Shown here piece after piece: positions 7,769 to 17,000 of a DNA stretch of 64,000 nt (positions are counted from its first letter, which is position 1; every line of letters begins with the position of its first letter). Where the stretch lies: assembly GCF_004134865.1 (NCBI RefSeq), contig NZ_SDPO01000002.1, positions 806,001 to 870,000 on the forward strand. Direction: 5' to 3'. The position numbers and the translations under genes were made by a program. Origin of the DNA: Agromyces fucosus. GTDB lineage: Bacteria > Actinomycetota > Actinomycetes > Actinomycetales > Microbacteriaceae. The notes under the pieces are model-generated. The model did not search any database, was not told the DNA's origin, and saw only the letters and a program-made list of their open reading frames with translations.

Positions 7769-8656
7769 ATGACTGACGTGGACGACCGGTCCCGCGCCGA
7801 CTCCCCCGACCCCGGTGGCGACGCCGGGACCGACCCTGCAGCTGCCGCTGCCGCCCGCACCGCCGAGCTGCAGCGCATCGTGTTCGGCGCCGACGCCTCG
7901 GAGCCGGAGCGGCACTCGGCCGCCGCCGAGCTGGAGGAACTGCGCCGAGCCGAAGCGGATGCCGCGGCGGAACGCCAAGCCCGGTCGACCCTCGCTGCCC
8001 ACCGCACGGCCGGAGAACGGCCTGGCGAGCCGACCGAGGCCGAGCCCGGATCCGCGTCGCCGTTCGAGCCGCTGCCCGCCTCGGCGCCGACGGATGCCCG
8101 CGGCATCCGCTGGGCGATCGCGGCCGGCGCCGTCGCGCTCGCACTCGGGCTGGGCATCGGGTGGCAGCTCGGCGGCCGTTCGGTGCCGCCCTCGGAGCCC
8201 ATGTCGACGGCGGGCCCGGATGCCTCGATCGCCGTGCCGACCGCACCCGCCACCGTTCCGCTCGGCGAGACGTCGATGGTCGGCGGACTCGACCGACCGC
8301 AGGCGGAGTCCGATCTCCTCGACCCGGAGTTCGTGCAGAGCTACCTGCTCGACGGCGAGAGCGCCCGACGTCTGCTCAGTCGGCCCGACGGGCTCGTGGT
8401 CTACTCGGCGGTCCGCGACGGCGAGCTCTGCCTCATCGCGAGCTGGACGGCGGGCGCGGAGGACGGCGCACCGGCCTGCACCACCGCTCAGATCGTGAAC
8501 GGCGAGGGCCTGCGCACGACCGTCGTGAACGGGACGTCGGCGACGACGGCGACGACGGTGCTCTGGCGACGCGACGGCGCCGTGGAACTCACTCCGGCGG
8601 GCGAACCGGCCGCCGAGCCCGTGGTCGCCGAAGAGGACGAAGGGGGCACGGAGTGA
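7769..8656 (+). CDS. Single-span membrane protein, paralogue 1
   Basis: 295 residues from the ATG at 7769, which has a GGAG site seven bases upstream; an alternative ATG at 7703 would add 22 residues. The cytoplasmic part carries a short helical motif, ELQRIVFGADASEPERHSAAAELEELR, then a long charged, Pro/Ala-rich stretch, one membrane segment (WAIAAGAVALALGLGIGWQLG) and an extracytoplasmic domain with two cysteines (GELCLIASW ... APACTTA) suited to a disulfide. The next gene repeats the same layout and starts inside its stop codon. I do not recognise the function; the architecture (cytoplasmic helix, span, small outer domain) would fit an anti-sigma-like or envelope-sensing protein, which is speculation. 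Confidence 0.75.
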   Translation: MTDVDDRSRADSPDPGGDAGTDPAAAAAARTAELQRIVFGADASEPERHSAAAELEELRRAEADAAAERQARSTLAAHRTAGERPGEPTEAEPGSASPFEPLPASAPTDARGIRWAIAAGAVALALGLGIGWQLGGRSVPPSEPMSTAGPDASIAVPTAPATVPLGETSMVGGLDRPQAESDLLDPEFVQSYLLDGESARRLLSRPDGLVVYSAVRDGELCLIASWTAGAEDGAPACTTAQIVNGEGLRTTVVNGTSATTATTVLWRRDGAVELTPAGEPAAEPVVAEEDEGGTE

Positions 8657-9408
8657 CGACCGACCGCATCGCCGATCTCGAGCGGCTCGTCTACGGCTCC
8701 GGCGCGAGCGACGACGAGCGGGAAGCGGCCGCGCGCGAACTGCTCGAACTTCGGGCCTCGGCAATTCACGAGAGTGCCTCTGCCGGCGCCGACGCGACAC
8801 CTGCTCCGACTGGACCGTCCGACATCGATGCGACCGGAGCCGACGGCCTTGCCGTCGACATGCCGCCGGCCGCTGCCACCGCTGCCGACCCCCGGCGCCG
8901 AGTGCGACGCGTGATCATCGCCGCGACCGCGGCCCTCGTCGTCGGCGTGCTCGCCGGCTGGCAGCTCGGCGCCCGAGAGGCCGAGCAGCAGGCGGAGCTC
9001 GCCGCCGCTGCCGAGTCGGTGTTCCCGGGCCCGCGAACGCAGGCCGAGTTTCTCGCATCCCAGCCGGCTGCAGCTGGGTCAGCCGCGGCTGCGGTGTTCG
9101 TTCGGCCCGCGACCGACGCCGACGTGCCTCCGGCCAGCATGGTTCCCGACTTCGGCAACGGACCAATGGAGACCCGCTTGCTCGCGACGCGCGCCGACGG
9201 CTCACTCGTTTTCGCTGGGCGCGACGACAGCGAGTTCTGCCTCGTCCTCACCATGGGCAACGACCTGGGTGGGGCGGCGACCTGCACGATCGATGGCCGG
9301 TTCCCACACGAGGGGCTGAGCGTCGGCTGGTCGAGCTCCGGCGCAGTGCCGAGCCTCGACGTGACCTGGCAGCCGGATGGATCGCTGACCGTGTCGACGG
9401 CCCGTTAG
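8653..9408 (+). CDS. Single-span membrane protein, paralogue 2
   Basis: 251 residues starting with GTG inside the GTGA junction with paralogue 1. The order is the same: RIADLERLVYGSGASDDEREAAARELLELR near the N terminus, a membrane helix (VIIAATAALVVGVLAGWQLG) ending in the same GWQLG, and an outer domain with a Cys pair (SEFCLVLTM ... AATCTIDG) and a C-terminal strand VTWQPDGSLTV that matches VLWRRDGAVELT in the first copy. The pair therefore looks like a tandem duplication kept as a coupled operon. Function is unknown. Confidence 0.75.
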   Translation: MTTDRIADLERLVYGSGASDDEREAAARELLELRASAIHESASAGADATPAPTGPSDIDATGADGLAVDMPPAAATAADPRRRVRRVIIAATAALVVGVLAGWQLGAREAEQQAELAAAAESVFPGPRTQAEFLASQPAAAGSAAAAVFVRPATDADVPPASMVPDFGNGPMETRLLATRADGSLVFAGRDDSEFCLVLTMGNDLGGAATCTIDGRFPHEGLSVGWSSSGAVPSLDVTWQPDGSLTVSTAR

Positions 9409-9432
9409 TCGGCGGCAGGGCGCCGCGACGGT

Positions 9433-10233
9433 TCAGCCGTTCTTCGCGTCGCGCCAGGCGAGCCAGCGCCGAACCGGGTCGAGGTCGTACGCCGGGCCGC
9501 CGATGCCGATCGTGAAGAGCCGCACGCCGGCGTCGAAGAGCGCCTCGGCGTGCTCGACGTCGTGGCCCGCTCGATCGAGTTCGTTCGAGACGGTGATCTC
9601 CGAGACATCCCGCCCCACCTCGTCGCCCCAGCGGGCGAGCACGTCGAGCTTGTGCCGCAGCTCGTCGGGCGCGACGAAGGAGTGCCAGATGTCGGCGTGC
9701 CGGGCGACGATGCGCAGCGTCTTCTGCTCGCCCTTGCCGCCGATCATCACGGGGATCCGCCGGGTCGGCGGCGGGTTCAGCTTCGCCCACCGGGCCTCGA
9801 TGCGGGGCATGGCATCCGCGAGCGCGTTCAGCCGCGAGCCGCGGGTGCCGAATTCGTAGCCGTACTCGTCGTAGTCGCGCTCGAACCAGCCGGATCCGGT
9901 GCCGAAGATGAACCGGCCGGTGCCGCCCTTCGCGCTGATGTGGTCGAGGGTGCGGGCCATGTCGGCCTGCAGGTCGGCGCCGCGGTACGAGTTGCAGTTC
10001 ACGAGGGTGCCGAACTCGATGCGCTCGGTCTGCTCGGCCCACGCGCCGAGCATGGTCCACGCCTCGAAGTGCAGGCCGTCGCGATCCCCGGTCAGGGGGA
10101 AGAAGTGGTCCCAGTTGAAGACCACGTCGACGCCGAGTTCCTCGAGGCGCATGACGGTGTCGCGGATGGCGGGGTACTCGGCGTGCTGCGGCTGCACCTG
10201 CACGGCCAGACGCACGGGGGAATCGATGGGCAT
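9433..10233 (-). CDS. LLM-class F420-type oxidoreductase
   Basis: 266 residues with the luciferase-like monooxygenase barrel: VRLAVQVQPQHAEYPAIRDTVMRLEELGVD as the first strand and helix, FNWDHFFP, the WTMLGAWAEQTERIEFGTLV strand, GRFIFGTGSGW, and IPVMIGGKGEQKTLRIVARHAD, the motif that in F420-dependent actinobacterial members lines the cofactor phosphate. Length and motifs fit an F420-dependent dehydrogenase or reductase. The substrate is unknown. It stands alone on the minus strand, convergent with the membrane-protein pair and divergent from an AsnC regulator. Confidence 0.83.
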   Translation of the reverse strand: MPIDSPVRLAVQVQPQHAEYPAIRDTVMRLEELGVDVVFNWDHFFPLTGDRDGLHFEAWTMLGAWAEQTERIEFGTLVNCNSYRGADLQADMARTLDHISAKGGTGRFIFGTGSGWFERDYDEYGYEFGTRGSRLNALADAMPRIEARWAKLNPPPTRRIPVMIGGKGEQKTLRIVARHADIWHSFVAPDELRHKLDVLARWGDEVGRDVSEITVSNELDRAGHDVEHAEALFDAGVRLFTIGIGGPAYDLDPVRRWLAWRDAKNG

Positions 10234-10311
10234 CCCACCAGCCTAGGCCGGGAATCCGCGCAGGGCGCAGGAAATGTGCGCCATCTTCTGCAGGAACGCA
10301 AAGGATCGACA

Positions 10312-10317
10312 TACAAT
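10312..10317 (+). promoter_or_regulatory. -10 box TACAAT of a likely leaderless asnC-type gene
   Basis: TACAAT is followed by exactly six bases and then the ATG at 10324, with no ribosome-binding sequence. This spacing puts the transcription start at or next to the start codon. Confidence 0.6.
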
Positions 10318-10323
10318 CCGAGA

Positions 10324-10761
10324 ATGGACAACCTCGATCGCGCCATCCTCGATCTGCTGCGGCAGAACTCCCGGGCAGGATACGGCGACATCGGATCGTC
10401 GGTGGGCCTCTCGGCCTCCGCCGTGAAGCGCCGCGTCGACCGGCTCGTCGCCGACGGGGTCATCCGCTCGTTCACCATCCAGGTCGACCCGACCGTCGAC
10501 GGCATGTCGACCGAAGCCTACGTCGAGCTCTTCTGCCGCGGTACCGTCGCGCCCGACGAGCTCCAGCGCATCCTGCAGGGCGTGCCAGAGGTCGTCTACG
10601 CAGGCACCGTGACCGGGAGCGCCGACGCGATCGTGCACATGCGCGCCCGCGACATCGCCTCACTCGAAGAGGCGCTCGAGCGGGTGCGCATCGCGCCGAA
10701 CGTCGACCACACCCGTAGCGCGATCGTGCTGTCGCGTCTCGTCAACCGCAACCGGGACTGA
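10324..10761 (+). CDS. Lrp/AsnC-family transcriptional regulator
   Basis: 145 residues. An N-terminal winged helix (LDRAILDLLRQNSRAGYGDIGSSVGLSASAVKRRVDRLVADGVI) is joined to an AsnC-type ligand-binding domain with the characteristic PEVVYAGTVTGSADAIVHMRARD strand-turn. Such proteins sense amino acids and often control arginine, lysine or branched-chain amino-acid genes. The ddaH-rocD pair 2.9 kb away is a reasonable target because AsnC regulators accompany that pair in other actinobacteria, but this is inference. The start is fixed by the -10 box six bases upstream. Confidence 0.9.
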   Translation: MDNLDRAILDLLRQNSRAGYGDIGSSVGLSASAVKRRVDRLVADGVIRSFTIQVDPTVDGMSTEAYVELFCRGTVAPDELQRILQGVPEVVYAGTVTGSADAIVHMRARDIASLEEALERVRIAPNVDHTRSAIVLSRLVNRNRD

Positions 10762-10795
10762 CGATGACGGATGCCTCGGGCACGGAGCAGCGGGC

Positions 10796-11158
10796 ATGAA
10801 GCTGTCGATCGACCCCGGCGCCTCTGCGCCGCCGTTCGAGCAGCTGCGCCGACAGGTGATCGATGCCGTCGCGAGCGGTTCGCTCGCGCCGGGCACTCGG
10901 CTGCCGACGGTTCGCGCCCTCGCGGCCGAACTCGGACTCGCGGTGAACACCGTCGCCAAGGCGTACCGCGCACTCGAAGACGACCACGTGATCGAGGGGC
11001 GCGGACGTGCAGGCTCCTTCGTCTCCGAGACCGGCGACCCGGTCACGCGTGAGGCGCAGGTCGCGGCCATCGCATTCGCCGACCGGGTGCACCGTCTCGG
11101 CATCGACCGTGAAACTGCCCTGGCCCTGATCGGGTCGGCCCTCGACGCCGAACGCTGA
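10796..11158 (+). CDS. GntR-family regulator, YtrA subfamily
   Basis: 120 residues, the short YtrA form: a GntR winged helix (PPFEQLRRQVIDAVASGSLAPGTRLPTVRALAAELGLAVNTVAKAYRALEDDHVIEGRGRAGSFV) followed by a short C-terminal helix of about 40 residues in place of a large effector domain. YtrA proteins usually repress ABC transporter operons beside them; none is adjacent here, so the target is open. It lies 34 bp after the AsnC gene and is probably cotranscribed. Confidence 0.88.
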   Translation: MKLSIDPGASAPPFEQLRRQVIDAVASGSLAPGTRLPTVRALAAELGLAVNTVAKAYRALEDDHVIEGRGRAGSFVSETGDPVTREAQVAAIAFADRVHRLGIDRETALALIGSALDAER

Positions 11159-11172
11159 GCGTTCCCGTCGGC

Positions 11173-11214
11173 CTCATGTGAAGCTCGCCTCACATGAGGC
11201 GAGCTTCACATGAG
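11173..11214. terminator. 19-bp perfect hairpin with ACAT loop
   Basis: Arms 11173-11191 and 11196-11214 are perfectly complementary over 19 bp (CTCATGTGAAGCTCGCCTC and its complement) round a four-base loop. The nine-base word CTCATGTGA or its complement occurs three times, so an alternative shorter fold is possible. It lies between the convergent GntR and RimK genes, where a bidirectional terminator would be expected, but there is no T run on either side and the A+T content of the arms is unusual for this chromosome. Confidence 0.6.
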
Positions 11215-11300
11215 CGATCTGCGGCACATCTCGCGACGCGCTCACGATCGCCGCCGCGGCATCCGCTCGAATCACCGATCGCCGCAATGAGCGACCGGGC

Positions 11301-12491
11301 TCACTCCTCGGGGATCGGCTGCTTCGGGAGCTTGCGCACCTTCGACCGGCGACGACGGCGCTCGGGGATCATCGAGCGCATCTCCTCGAGCTTGCCGAAG
11401 CACAGCAGGCGGTCTTCGCCCTCGAGCACGACGCCCTTGCGCGGGTTGGGGATGACGGTCGTGCCTCGGTGCAGCGTGAGCACGGTGATGTCGCGCTCCC
11501 AGAGGCCCGACTCCCCGAGCGTCGTGCCGACGAGGTCGGCCCCGCCGTGCACCATCAGCTCGGCGACGCCGTAGCCGGTCGAGACGGTGAGCCGCTGGCG
11601 CACGTCGATCTCGGGGAAGGCGACCTGGTTCGCGATGTGGTCGATGATCGCGCCGGCCACGTCGAGCTTCGTGGCCGTCTCGATGCCCTCGAGGCCCGGC
11701 GAGGAGTTGACCTCCATGACGAGCGGGCCGTCGTCGCCCTCGAGCATGTCGACGCCCGCGACGCGCAGGCCCATGATCTGCGCCGAGCGCACGGCCGCCT
11801 GCTCGTACTCGGGCGTCAGTTCGACGGCCTCGACGGTGCCGCCGCGGTGCACGTTCGAACGGAACTCGTCGCCGCTCGCGCTGCGACGCATGGCCGCGAC
11901 CACGCGGTCGCCGACGACGAGGGCACGGATGTCGCGGCCCCTGCTCTCCTTGATGAAGCGCTGGATCAACACGTTCTGCTTCGTCGAGTGCAGCGTCTCG
12001 ATGATCGCCTCGGCGACCTTGACCTCGGGTGCCAGGATGACGCCGATGCCCTGCGTGCCCTCGAGCAGCTTGATGACGACGGGCGCTCCCCCGACGCGTT
12101 CGATCGCCGGCCGCACGTCGGCGCGGTTGCGCACGAACGCCGTCGCGGGCATGCCGATGTTGTGGCGCGAGAGGATCTGGTTCGCGCGCAGTTTGTCGCG
12201 CGAGTTCGTGATGCCGTTCGCGGTGTTCGGCGTGTAGACGTCCATCTGCTCGAACTGACGCACCACGGCGGTGCCGAAGTAGGTGACCGAATTGCCGATA
12301 CGCGGCAGCACGGCGTCGTAGTCGGAGAGCCGGCGCCCGCGGTACTGCAGGTCGGGCTCCGGCCCCGACAGGTCGATCGCGAAGCGCAGGGTGTCGAGCA
12401 CCTTGACCTCGTGACCGCGCTGTTGGGCGGCCGTGCGGAGCCGTTGTGTGGAATACGCCTGCGGGGCGCGCGAGAGGATCGCCAGTTTCAT
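11301..12491 (-). CDS. rimK: RimK-type glutamate ligase with RCK_C-like C-terminal domain
   Basis: 396 residues, about 95 longer than ordinary RimK. Residues 1-290 are the ATP-grasp ligase that adds glutamate tails to ribosomal protein S6 or makes related peptides: LAILSRAPQAYSTQRL at the start, APVVIKLLEGTQGIGV phosphate loop, RDIRALVVGDRVVAAMRR, and the metal-binding VMEVNSSPGLEGIE. Residues about 305-380 look like a TrkA/RCK C-terminal regulatory domain (GVAELMVHGGADLVGTTLGE, LHRGTTVIPNP, LEGEDRLLCFG), followed by an Arg-rich tail. RCK_C domains bind small ligands in potassium channels and transporters. The gene is divergent from a RimB-like protease with 25 bp between starts. Confidence 0.87.
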   Translation of the reverse strand: MKLAILSRAPQAYSTQRLRTAAQQRGHEVKVLDTLRFAIDLSGPEPDLQYRGRRLSDYDAVLPRIGNSVTYFGTAVVRQFEQMDVYTPNTANGITNSRDKLRANQILSRHNIGMPATAFVRNRADVRPAIERVGGAPVVIKLLEGTQGIGVILAPEVKVAEAIIETLHSTKQNVLIQRFIKESRGRDIRALVVGDRVVAAMRRSASGDEFRSNVHRGGTVEAVELTPEYEQAAVRSAQIMGLRVAGVDMLEGDDGPLVMEVNSSPGLEGIETATKLDVAGAIIDHIANQVAFPEIDVRQRLTVSTGYGVAELMVHGGADLVGTTLGESGLWERDITVLTLHRGTTVIPNPRKGVVLEGEDRLLCFGKLEEMRSMIPERRRRRSKVRKLPKQPIPEE

Positions 12492-12504
12492 CGTGTGCCC
12501 CTGC

Positions 12505-12510
12505 GAAGAT
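12505..12510 (+). promoter_or_regulatory. -10 box GAAGAT before the RimB-like gene
   Basis: GAAGAT (xAxxxT) is followed by six bases and the GTG at 12517. The same spacing recurs before many genes of this window and supports GTG 12517 as a leaderless start in preference to an ATG 84 bases earlier that would overlap rimK. Confidence 0.45.
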
Positions 12511-12516
12511 GGTGGA

Positions 12517-13008
12517 GTGGAAGAGCCCGTCTATTCAAACACCATCGCGGGATGGCGCGAATGGGTGAGCCTGCCCGGAGCCGGAGTTCCGTGGATCAAG
12601 GCGAAGCTCGACACGGGTGCGCGCACCTCGTCGCTGCACGCCTTCGACCTCGAAGAGGTGCAGCGCGGCGCCCAGTCGATCGTCCGATTCGGCGTGCATC
12701 CGTGGCAGAACTCCGATGAAGACGCCGTCGTCGTCGAGTGCCCGGTGCACGACCGCCGCTCGGTGCGAAGCTCCTCCGGTCACACCGAGGAGCGCATCGT
12801 CGTGCTCATGGACGTCGTGCTCATGGGCCGCACGATGACCGCCGAGGTGACGCTCACCAATCGCGACGAGATGGGCTTCCGCATGCTCATCGGCCGCGAG
12901 GCGCTGCGACAGGGCTTCATCGTCGACTCGGCCCGGTCCTTCGTCGGTGGGCGCGCGCCCCGCGGCATCCGTCGCCGCAATCGCGGACGCACCACCGCCC
13001 ACGCCTGA
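12517..13008 (+). CDS. RimB-like retropepsin-family protease (ATP-dependent zinc protease family)
   Basis: 163 residues. The protein begins with GWREWVSLPGAGVPWIKAKLDTGARTSSLHA, in which DTGA is the aspartic-protease catalytic motif of the single-domain retropepsin-like group usually labelled ATP-dependent zinc protease, and ends with the second conserved stretch NRDEMGFRMLIGREALRQGFIVDSARSF. In Pseudomonas the homologue RimB is encoded with rimK and antagonises glutamylation of S6; here the same pair is divergent. The basic C-terminal tail (RGIRRRNRGR) could contact RNA. The product probably acts on poly-glutamate tails added by the neighbouring ligase, by analogy. Confidence 0.82.
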   Translation: MEEPVYSNTIAGWREWVSLPGAGVPWIKAKLDTGARTSSLHAFDLEEVQRGAQSIVRFGVHPWQNSDEDAVVVECPVHDRRSVRSSSGHTEERIVVLMDVVLMGRTMTAEVTLTNRDEMGFRMLIGREALRQGFIVDSARSFVGGRAPRGIRRRNRGRTTAHA

Positions 13009-13011
13009 CCA

Positions 13012-14019
13012 GTGACCGCGTCACCTGCGGCGACCGTCGGCGCGCCCGCGCCGCGCCGACGCCGACTCGTCGGCAGCCCGCTCGTTTGGGCGGCGATCTG
13101 CCTCGCGCTGGTCGTTCCGTGGGGCCTCGCCGGCCAGGCGACCGAGTTGATCCCGTATCTGCTGATGCTCGTCGGGGGCTGGCTGTGCGGGTTCTCGTTC
13201 GTCAACGCGACGTTCCGCATGACGCCCGTGCGCCGGGGGGTCATCGTGCACGTGATCGGCGCGATCGTGTCGGCGGCGTTCGTGGTGACGGCCGTCGAGT
13301 TCGGCGGTGCGGTGGTCGCGACCACCCCGGAGCTCGTGCGGATCTCGTTCCTCATCATGCAGTTCGCGGCGATCCCCGCGGCGGGCTGGATCTGGCTCGG
13401 CCTGATCTCCCGTGTCTCCTCGATCGTGGGCACGTCGAAGGCGAAGGCGGCGCTGACCACGCCCGAATGGGTCCGCGCTGAGCACGGCCACGGCTCCGAG
13501 GTGCGCTTCTCGGCGGTGCCGATCACGATGCGGGCACTCACGACCGCCATCGTCGTGATCGTGGTCGTGATGGGCGGGCTCGCCGCAGCAGCACTCGTCG
13601 CGGCGGGCGACCTCGTCTACGCCTTCGGCCCCCGGTTCACGGTCATCGTCATCGGGGTCGTCTTCGCCCTGCCGCCGTACCTCGCCGTGCTCGCGGTGGT
13701 GCGACGACGAACCGTCGCCGGTGTCATCGGCTTCGGGAACGATCGGCTGTGGCTCAGCACCGGGTCGACGACCACGATCGTCCCGTTCCACGATCTCGAG
13801 CGTCTCGTCTGGCGATGCAGGAGCGACTACGCCCGCATCGAGGTGCGCGGTGCGGGACTCGACGTCTCACTCGTCACGGGCATCGCGAAGCCGGTGCCCG
13901 GCACCACCGCCGAACTCCCGGCCCTGCCCCGGCGCGTGCTCGGCCGGTTGCAGGACGAGGGGTTCACGCTCGAGCGCTCGCGGCGGGGCGAGGTCCTGAC
14001 GTTCCGGCGCGCCGGCTGA
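13012..14019 (+). CDS. Multi-pass membrane protein of unknown function
   Basis: 335 residues starting with GTG three bases after the protease stop. Hydrophobic segments near residues 24-40, 46-62, 75-98, 108-132, 175-197 and 205-228 suggest about six spans. A soluble C-terminal part (about 240-335) has a PH-like look, with VIGFGNDRLWLSTGSTTTIVPFHDLERLVWRC followed by short strands and a helix with VLGRLQDEGFTLERSRRGEVLTF. The close spacing suggests cotranscription with the RimB-like protease. I do not recognise a characterised family. Confidence 0.75.
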   Translation: MTASPAATVGAPAPRRRRLVGSPLVWAAICLALVVPWGLAGQATELIPYLLMLVGGWLCGFSFVNATFRMTPVRRGVIVHVIGAIVSAAFVVTAVEFGGAVVATTPELVRISFLIMQFAAIPAAGWIWLGLISRVSSIVGTSKAKAALTTPEWVRAEHGHGSEVRFSAVPITMRALTTAIVVIVVVMGGLAAAALVAAGDLVYAFGPRFTVIVIGVVFALPPYLAVLAVVRRRTVAGVIGFGNDRLWLSTGSTTTIVPFHDLERLVWRCRSDYARIEVRGAGLDVSLVTGIAKPVPGTTAELPALPRRVLGRLQDEGFTLERSRRGEVLTFRRAG

Positions 14020-14050
14020 GCCGACGCGCCGGGTCCGACCCGAGGCACGG

Positions 14051-17000
14051 TCAGCCGCAGCTGCGCGCCTCGTAGGCGACGGTGCTCGTCGCGGTCACGC
14101 CGTCGGAGAGGCGTTTCGCCTCGACGGTGACCGTGCCCGCCGGCACCTCGGCGGCGCGAGCGTTGAATGCCGTGGTCGCGTTCCTGCCGGTCGCGATGCT
14201 CGCGAACTCCTTGTCTCCATAGGCGGAGCGGACGACGATCGAGACCGGCGTGGACTCGCCGTTCGTGGCTCGCACCGACACGTACACCTTCGACGCGATG
14301 CAGCGGGTCTCGACGACGGTCTGGACCGCGAGCACGGGCTCCGGCTCGCCGCAGTCGACCTCGGCATCGGCCCAGTCCGCGCGGTCCCACCACTCGGCCG
14401 CACCGGCGGGCGAGGCGGCGGCGTTGGGGTCGACCTCCAGCGTGAGGATCTCGACCCCCGTCGTGTCGACGCTGACGGGCTTCGCCTGTCCCTTCAGCAT
14501 CGCGCCGCTGTCGAAGAGCACCGTACCGTCGACCGTGACCCGGAAGATCACGTTCGGGTTCGCACCGGCCTTGTTCATGATGTCGTCGATGCCGACGACG
14601 GCGTTGAACGCGGTGCATCGCCCGCCGAGATTGAACGCGATCGTCGTCGGCGAGTTCACGCCGAGGCCTTTCGCGTACTGGGTACCGGCGAGCCGGATCG
14701 GCTGCCCGTCGCCGGCGGCGGGCTCGCCGATCTCGGTATCCCGTTCGATCGGTCCGTACGCCGAGTTGAGCTTCACCGAGGCGAAGGGCAGGTCCGACAG
14801 GAAGTGCGTGCCTGCGGCGGGCGGATCGGGAAGCTCGGCGGCGGCAGCGTCGTGTGCAGCCTGCGCCCGCCCCGCGAGTGCGACGATGTCGCCCTCGGGC
14901 TCGGTCAGGAATTCCGACGTGTCGGTCGAGCCGCTGAACTCGGCGCCGACGGCATACCAGTCGATGCCCTGCGGGGCCTTCCCGGTGTCGAAGGACGTCT
15001 GGATGCTCTGGAAGAAGCGCTCCCAGCGATCCGTGTAGTAGGTGCCGACGAGGCCTTGCCACTCGCGGTTCGCGTAGTCGTTCAGCCCCGCGTTCACGGC
15101 GCTTCGATCGCCCCATGTGGTGACCACGGCGCGAGCATCGAACTCGAGCCGATCGGCCTCGGCCTCATCGGCGGCAGCAGCACGGGCATCCGCGATCCAG
15201 CGCCCGAACAGCATCTGCGGCTGGGTGCCAGAGATCTCGTCGAGGAGCTCCATGTTCGCGAGCCATTCCTCGCTCAACTGGGTGAATGCGGTGCGATCGA
15301 GGTTGCCGTAGGCCTGCTGCAGCTGCGGAAGCAGGGTTCGCGAGGTGTTGGCGGTCACCTGACGCGCCACATCCATCAGGTCGTACCGGTAGCTCGGGAG
15401 ATCCGATGCGGCGGGCGCTGCGGCGAGCAGATGGTCGAGCGCCACGGCGAACCGCTCGGAGTCGTAGGCGAAACCGGTCGGCGACCACGACGCCGCAGCC
15501 GAGGCCGAGAGCGAGGGCTGGTCGGCGTACAGGCTGTCCTGCGCCTCGGCGAAGCTGTCGTTCGTGGGCAGCGCGTACGCCGTCTCGGCGAGGATGCGCC
15601 ACGCGGCCTTCAGCTCCGGGTCGTCCGTGCCGTAGCGACGCTCGGTCCAGTCATCGAACCAGGCGTTCACGTCGACCGGGTCATCGCGCCAGGCCATGCC
15701 GGCGAAGAACTCGATCGCGACGGGATTGTTGAGCCCGCCCTCGGGAAGCGCGGCGATGCCGTCGAGCTTGCTGCCCGCCTTGGTGCGCAACTGCGTGAAC
15801 CGCTCGTTCCAGACCTTCACCTCCGCACCCATGGTGGTGTGGCCGCCGTAGTTCCAGATCGTGCCGAAGGCGTACGGGATACCGCTCCACTGCGACTCGA
15901 GCTTGTCGCGGATCCCGTATCGGTCGGAGAGCCCGTCGACGATGAACGTCGTCTCGGGGTCGACTGCGGCGGCGACATCGGCGGGCGGATTGCTCTGCCA
16001 GCCGAGCAACACCCACGTCGCACCGGGCTGCGCGGTCTGCAGCGCCGTCTCGATGGCACGCGAGGCGGCGGGCACGTCCACTTGGCCGCGCTGCCCGCCC
16101 TCGTGCAGGACGTCCATCTTGTAGGCGGTCGATGCGCCGAGCAGGCGCTCGGAGACGTCGTAGAACGCGTCGGCCACGGCCGGGAACACCGCCGAGTTCG
16201 GGTCGAGCCAGCCCGGGCGCTGGAAGCCGACCCAGCCGCCCTGCGGCTCGACCCGCGAACCGGCGTTGCGGGCGGCGAAGTCGGTCGGCACCGTGCCGAA
16301 GTAACCGGGGAGCACCGGTGTGATGTCGAGCTCGCGGAGTCGGTCGGCGATCTTGCGCCCGAGCTCGGTGCGCTGCTCGAGCAGTGCGTCACTCGTGCCG
16401 GCCGGGTAGCTCGCCATGTTCTGCAGCAGCCACCACGGCTGGTGCGCGGGCAGCGGGATCCACGCCCGCGCCTCCTCGGCCGAGTAGCCGAACTGCTGCA
16501 GCACCTCGAAGTACACCGCCTCGGAGCCGACCGGCATGAAGACCTCGTTGAAGCCGAGCGCGGCGAGCTCGTCGATCTCTCGCTCCCACTGCTCCCAGCT
16601 GCGGTACGCCCCGGTGTAGCCGTCCTCGGTGTCGTTGCCGTAGAACCGGTGGCTGACGTTCGCGGTCGACGAGATGGGCCGGTCCGGGAGCGGCAGCGCG
16701 GCATCGCGGTCGACGTTGCGGACGTTCCAGGAGATGTTCTGGCCGATGCTGCCGAGGTACGCGTTCAGGCCGGCGAGCGCGGTGCCCGGTGTCGTCGCGG
16801 CGATGCGGATCCGTCCGTCGACGGCGGTCACCTCGTAGCGGTCGGCCCCGCCCACCGGTTCGAGCGAGGCGAAGTCGATGCCATCGGCGCCAGTGCCGAT
16901 CAGGCGGGCCGCGGCGTCACGAGCGGGACCGAAGCCGTCATCGGTGACGACCACGCCGGCCGTCGTCGCTGCTCGGACGTGGACGCTCGTGGACGCCGCG

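Noticed and set aside
5289..8246. N-terminal extension of the ornithine aminotransferase frame to nearly 1000 codons
   Set aside because: The extension crosses ddaH and the membrane-protein gene; the ATG at 6536 in the overlap with ddaH fits family length.
11469..12719. Open frame of about 415 codons opposite rimK
   Set aside because: Shadow frame; the minus strand has ATP-grasp motifs in order.
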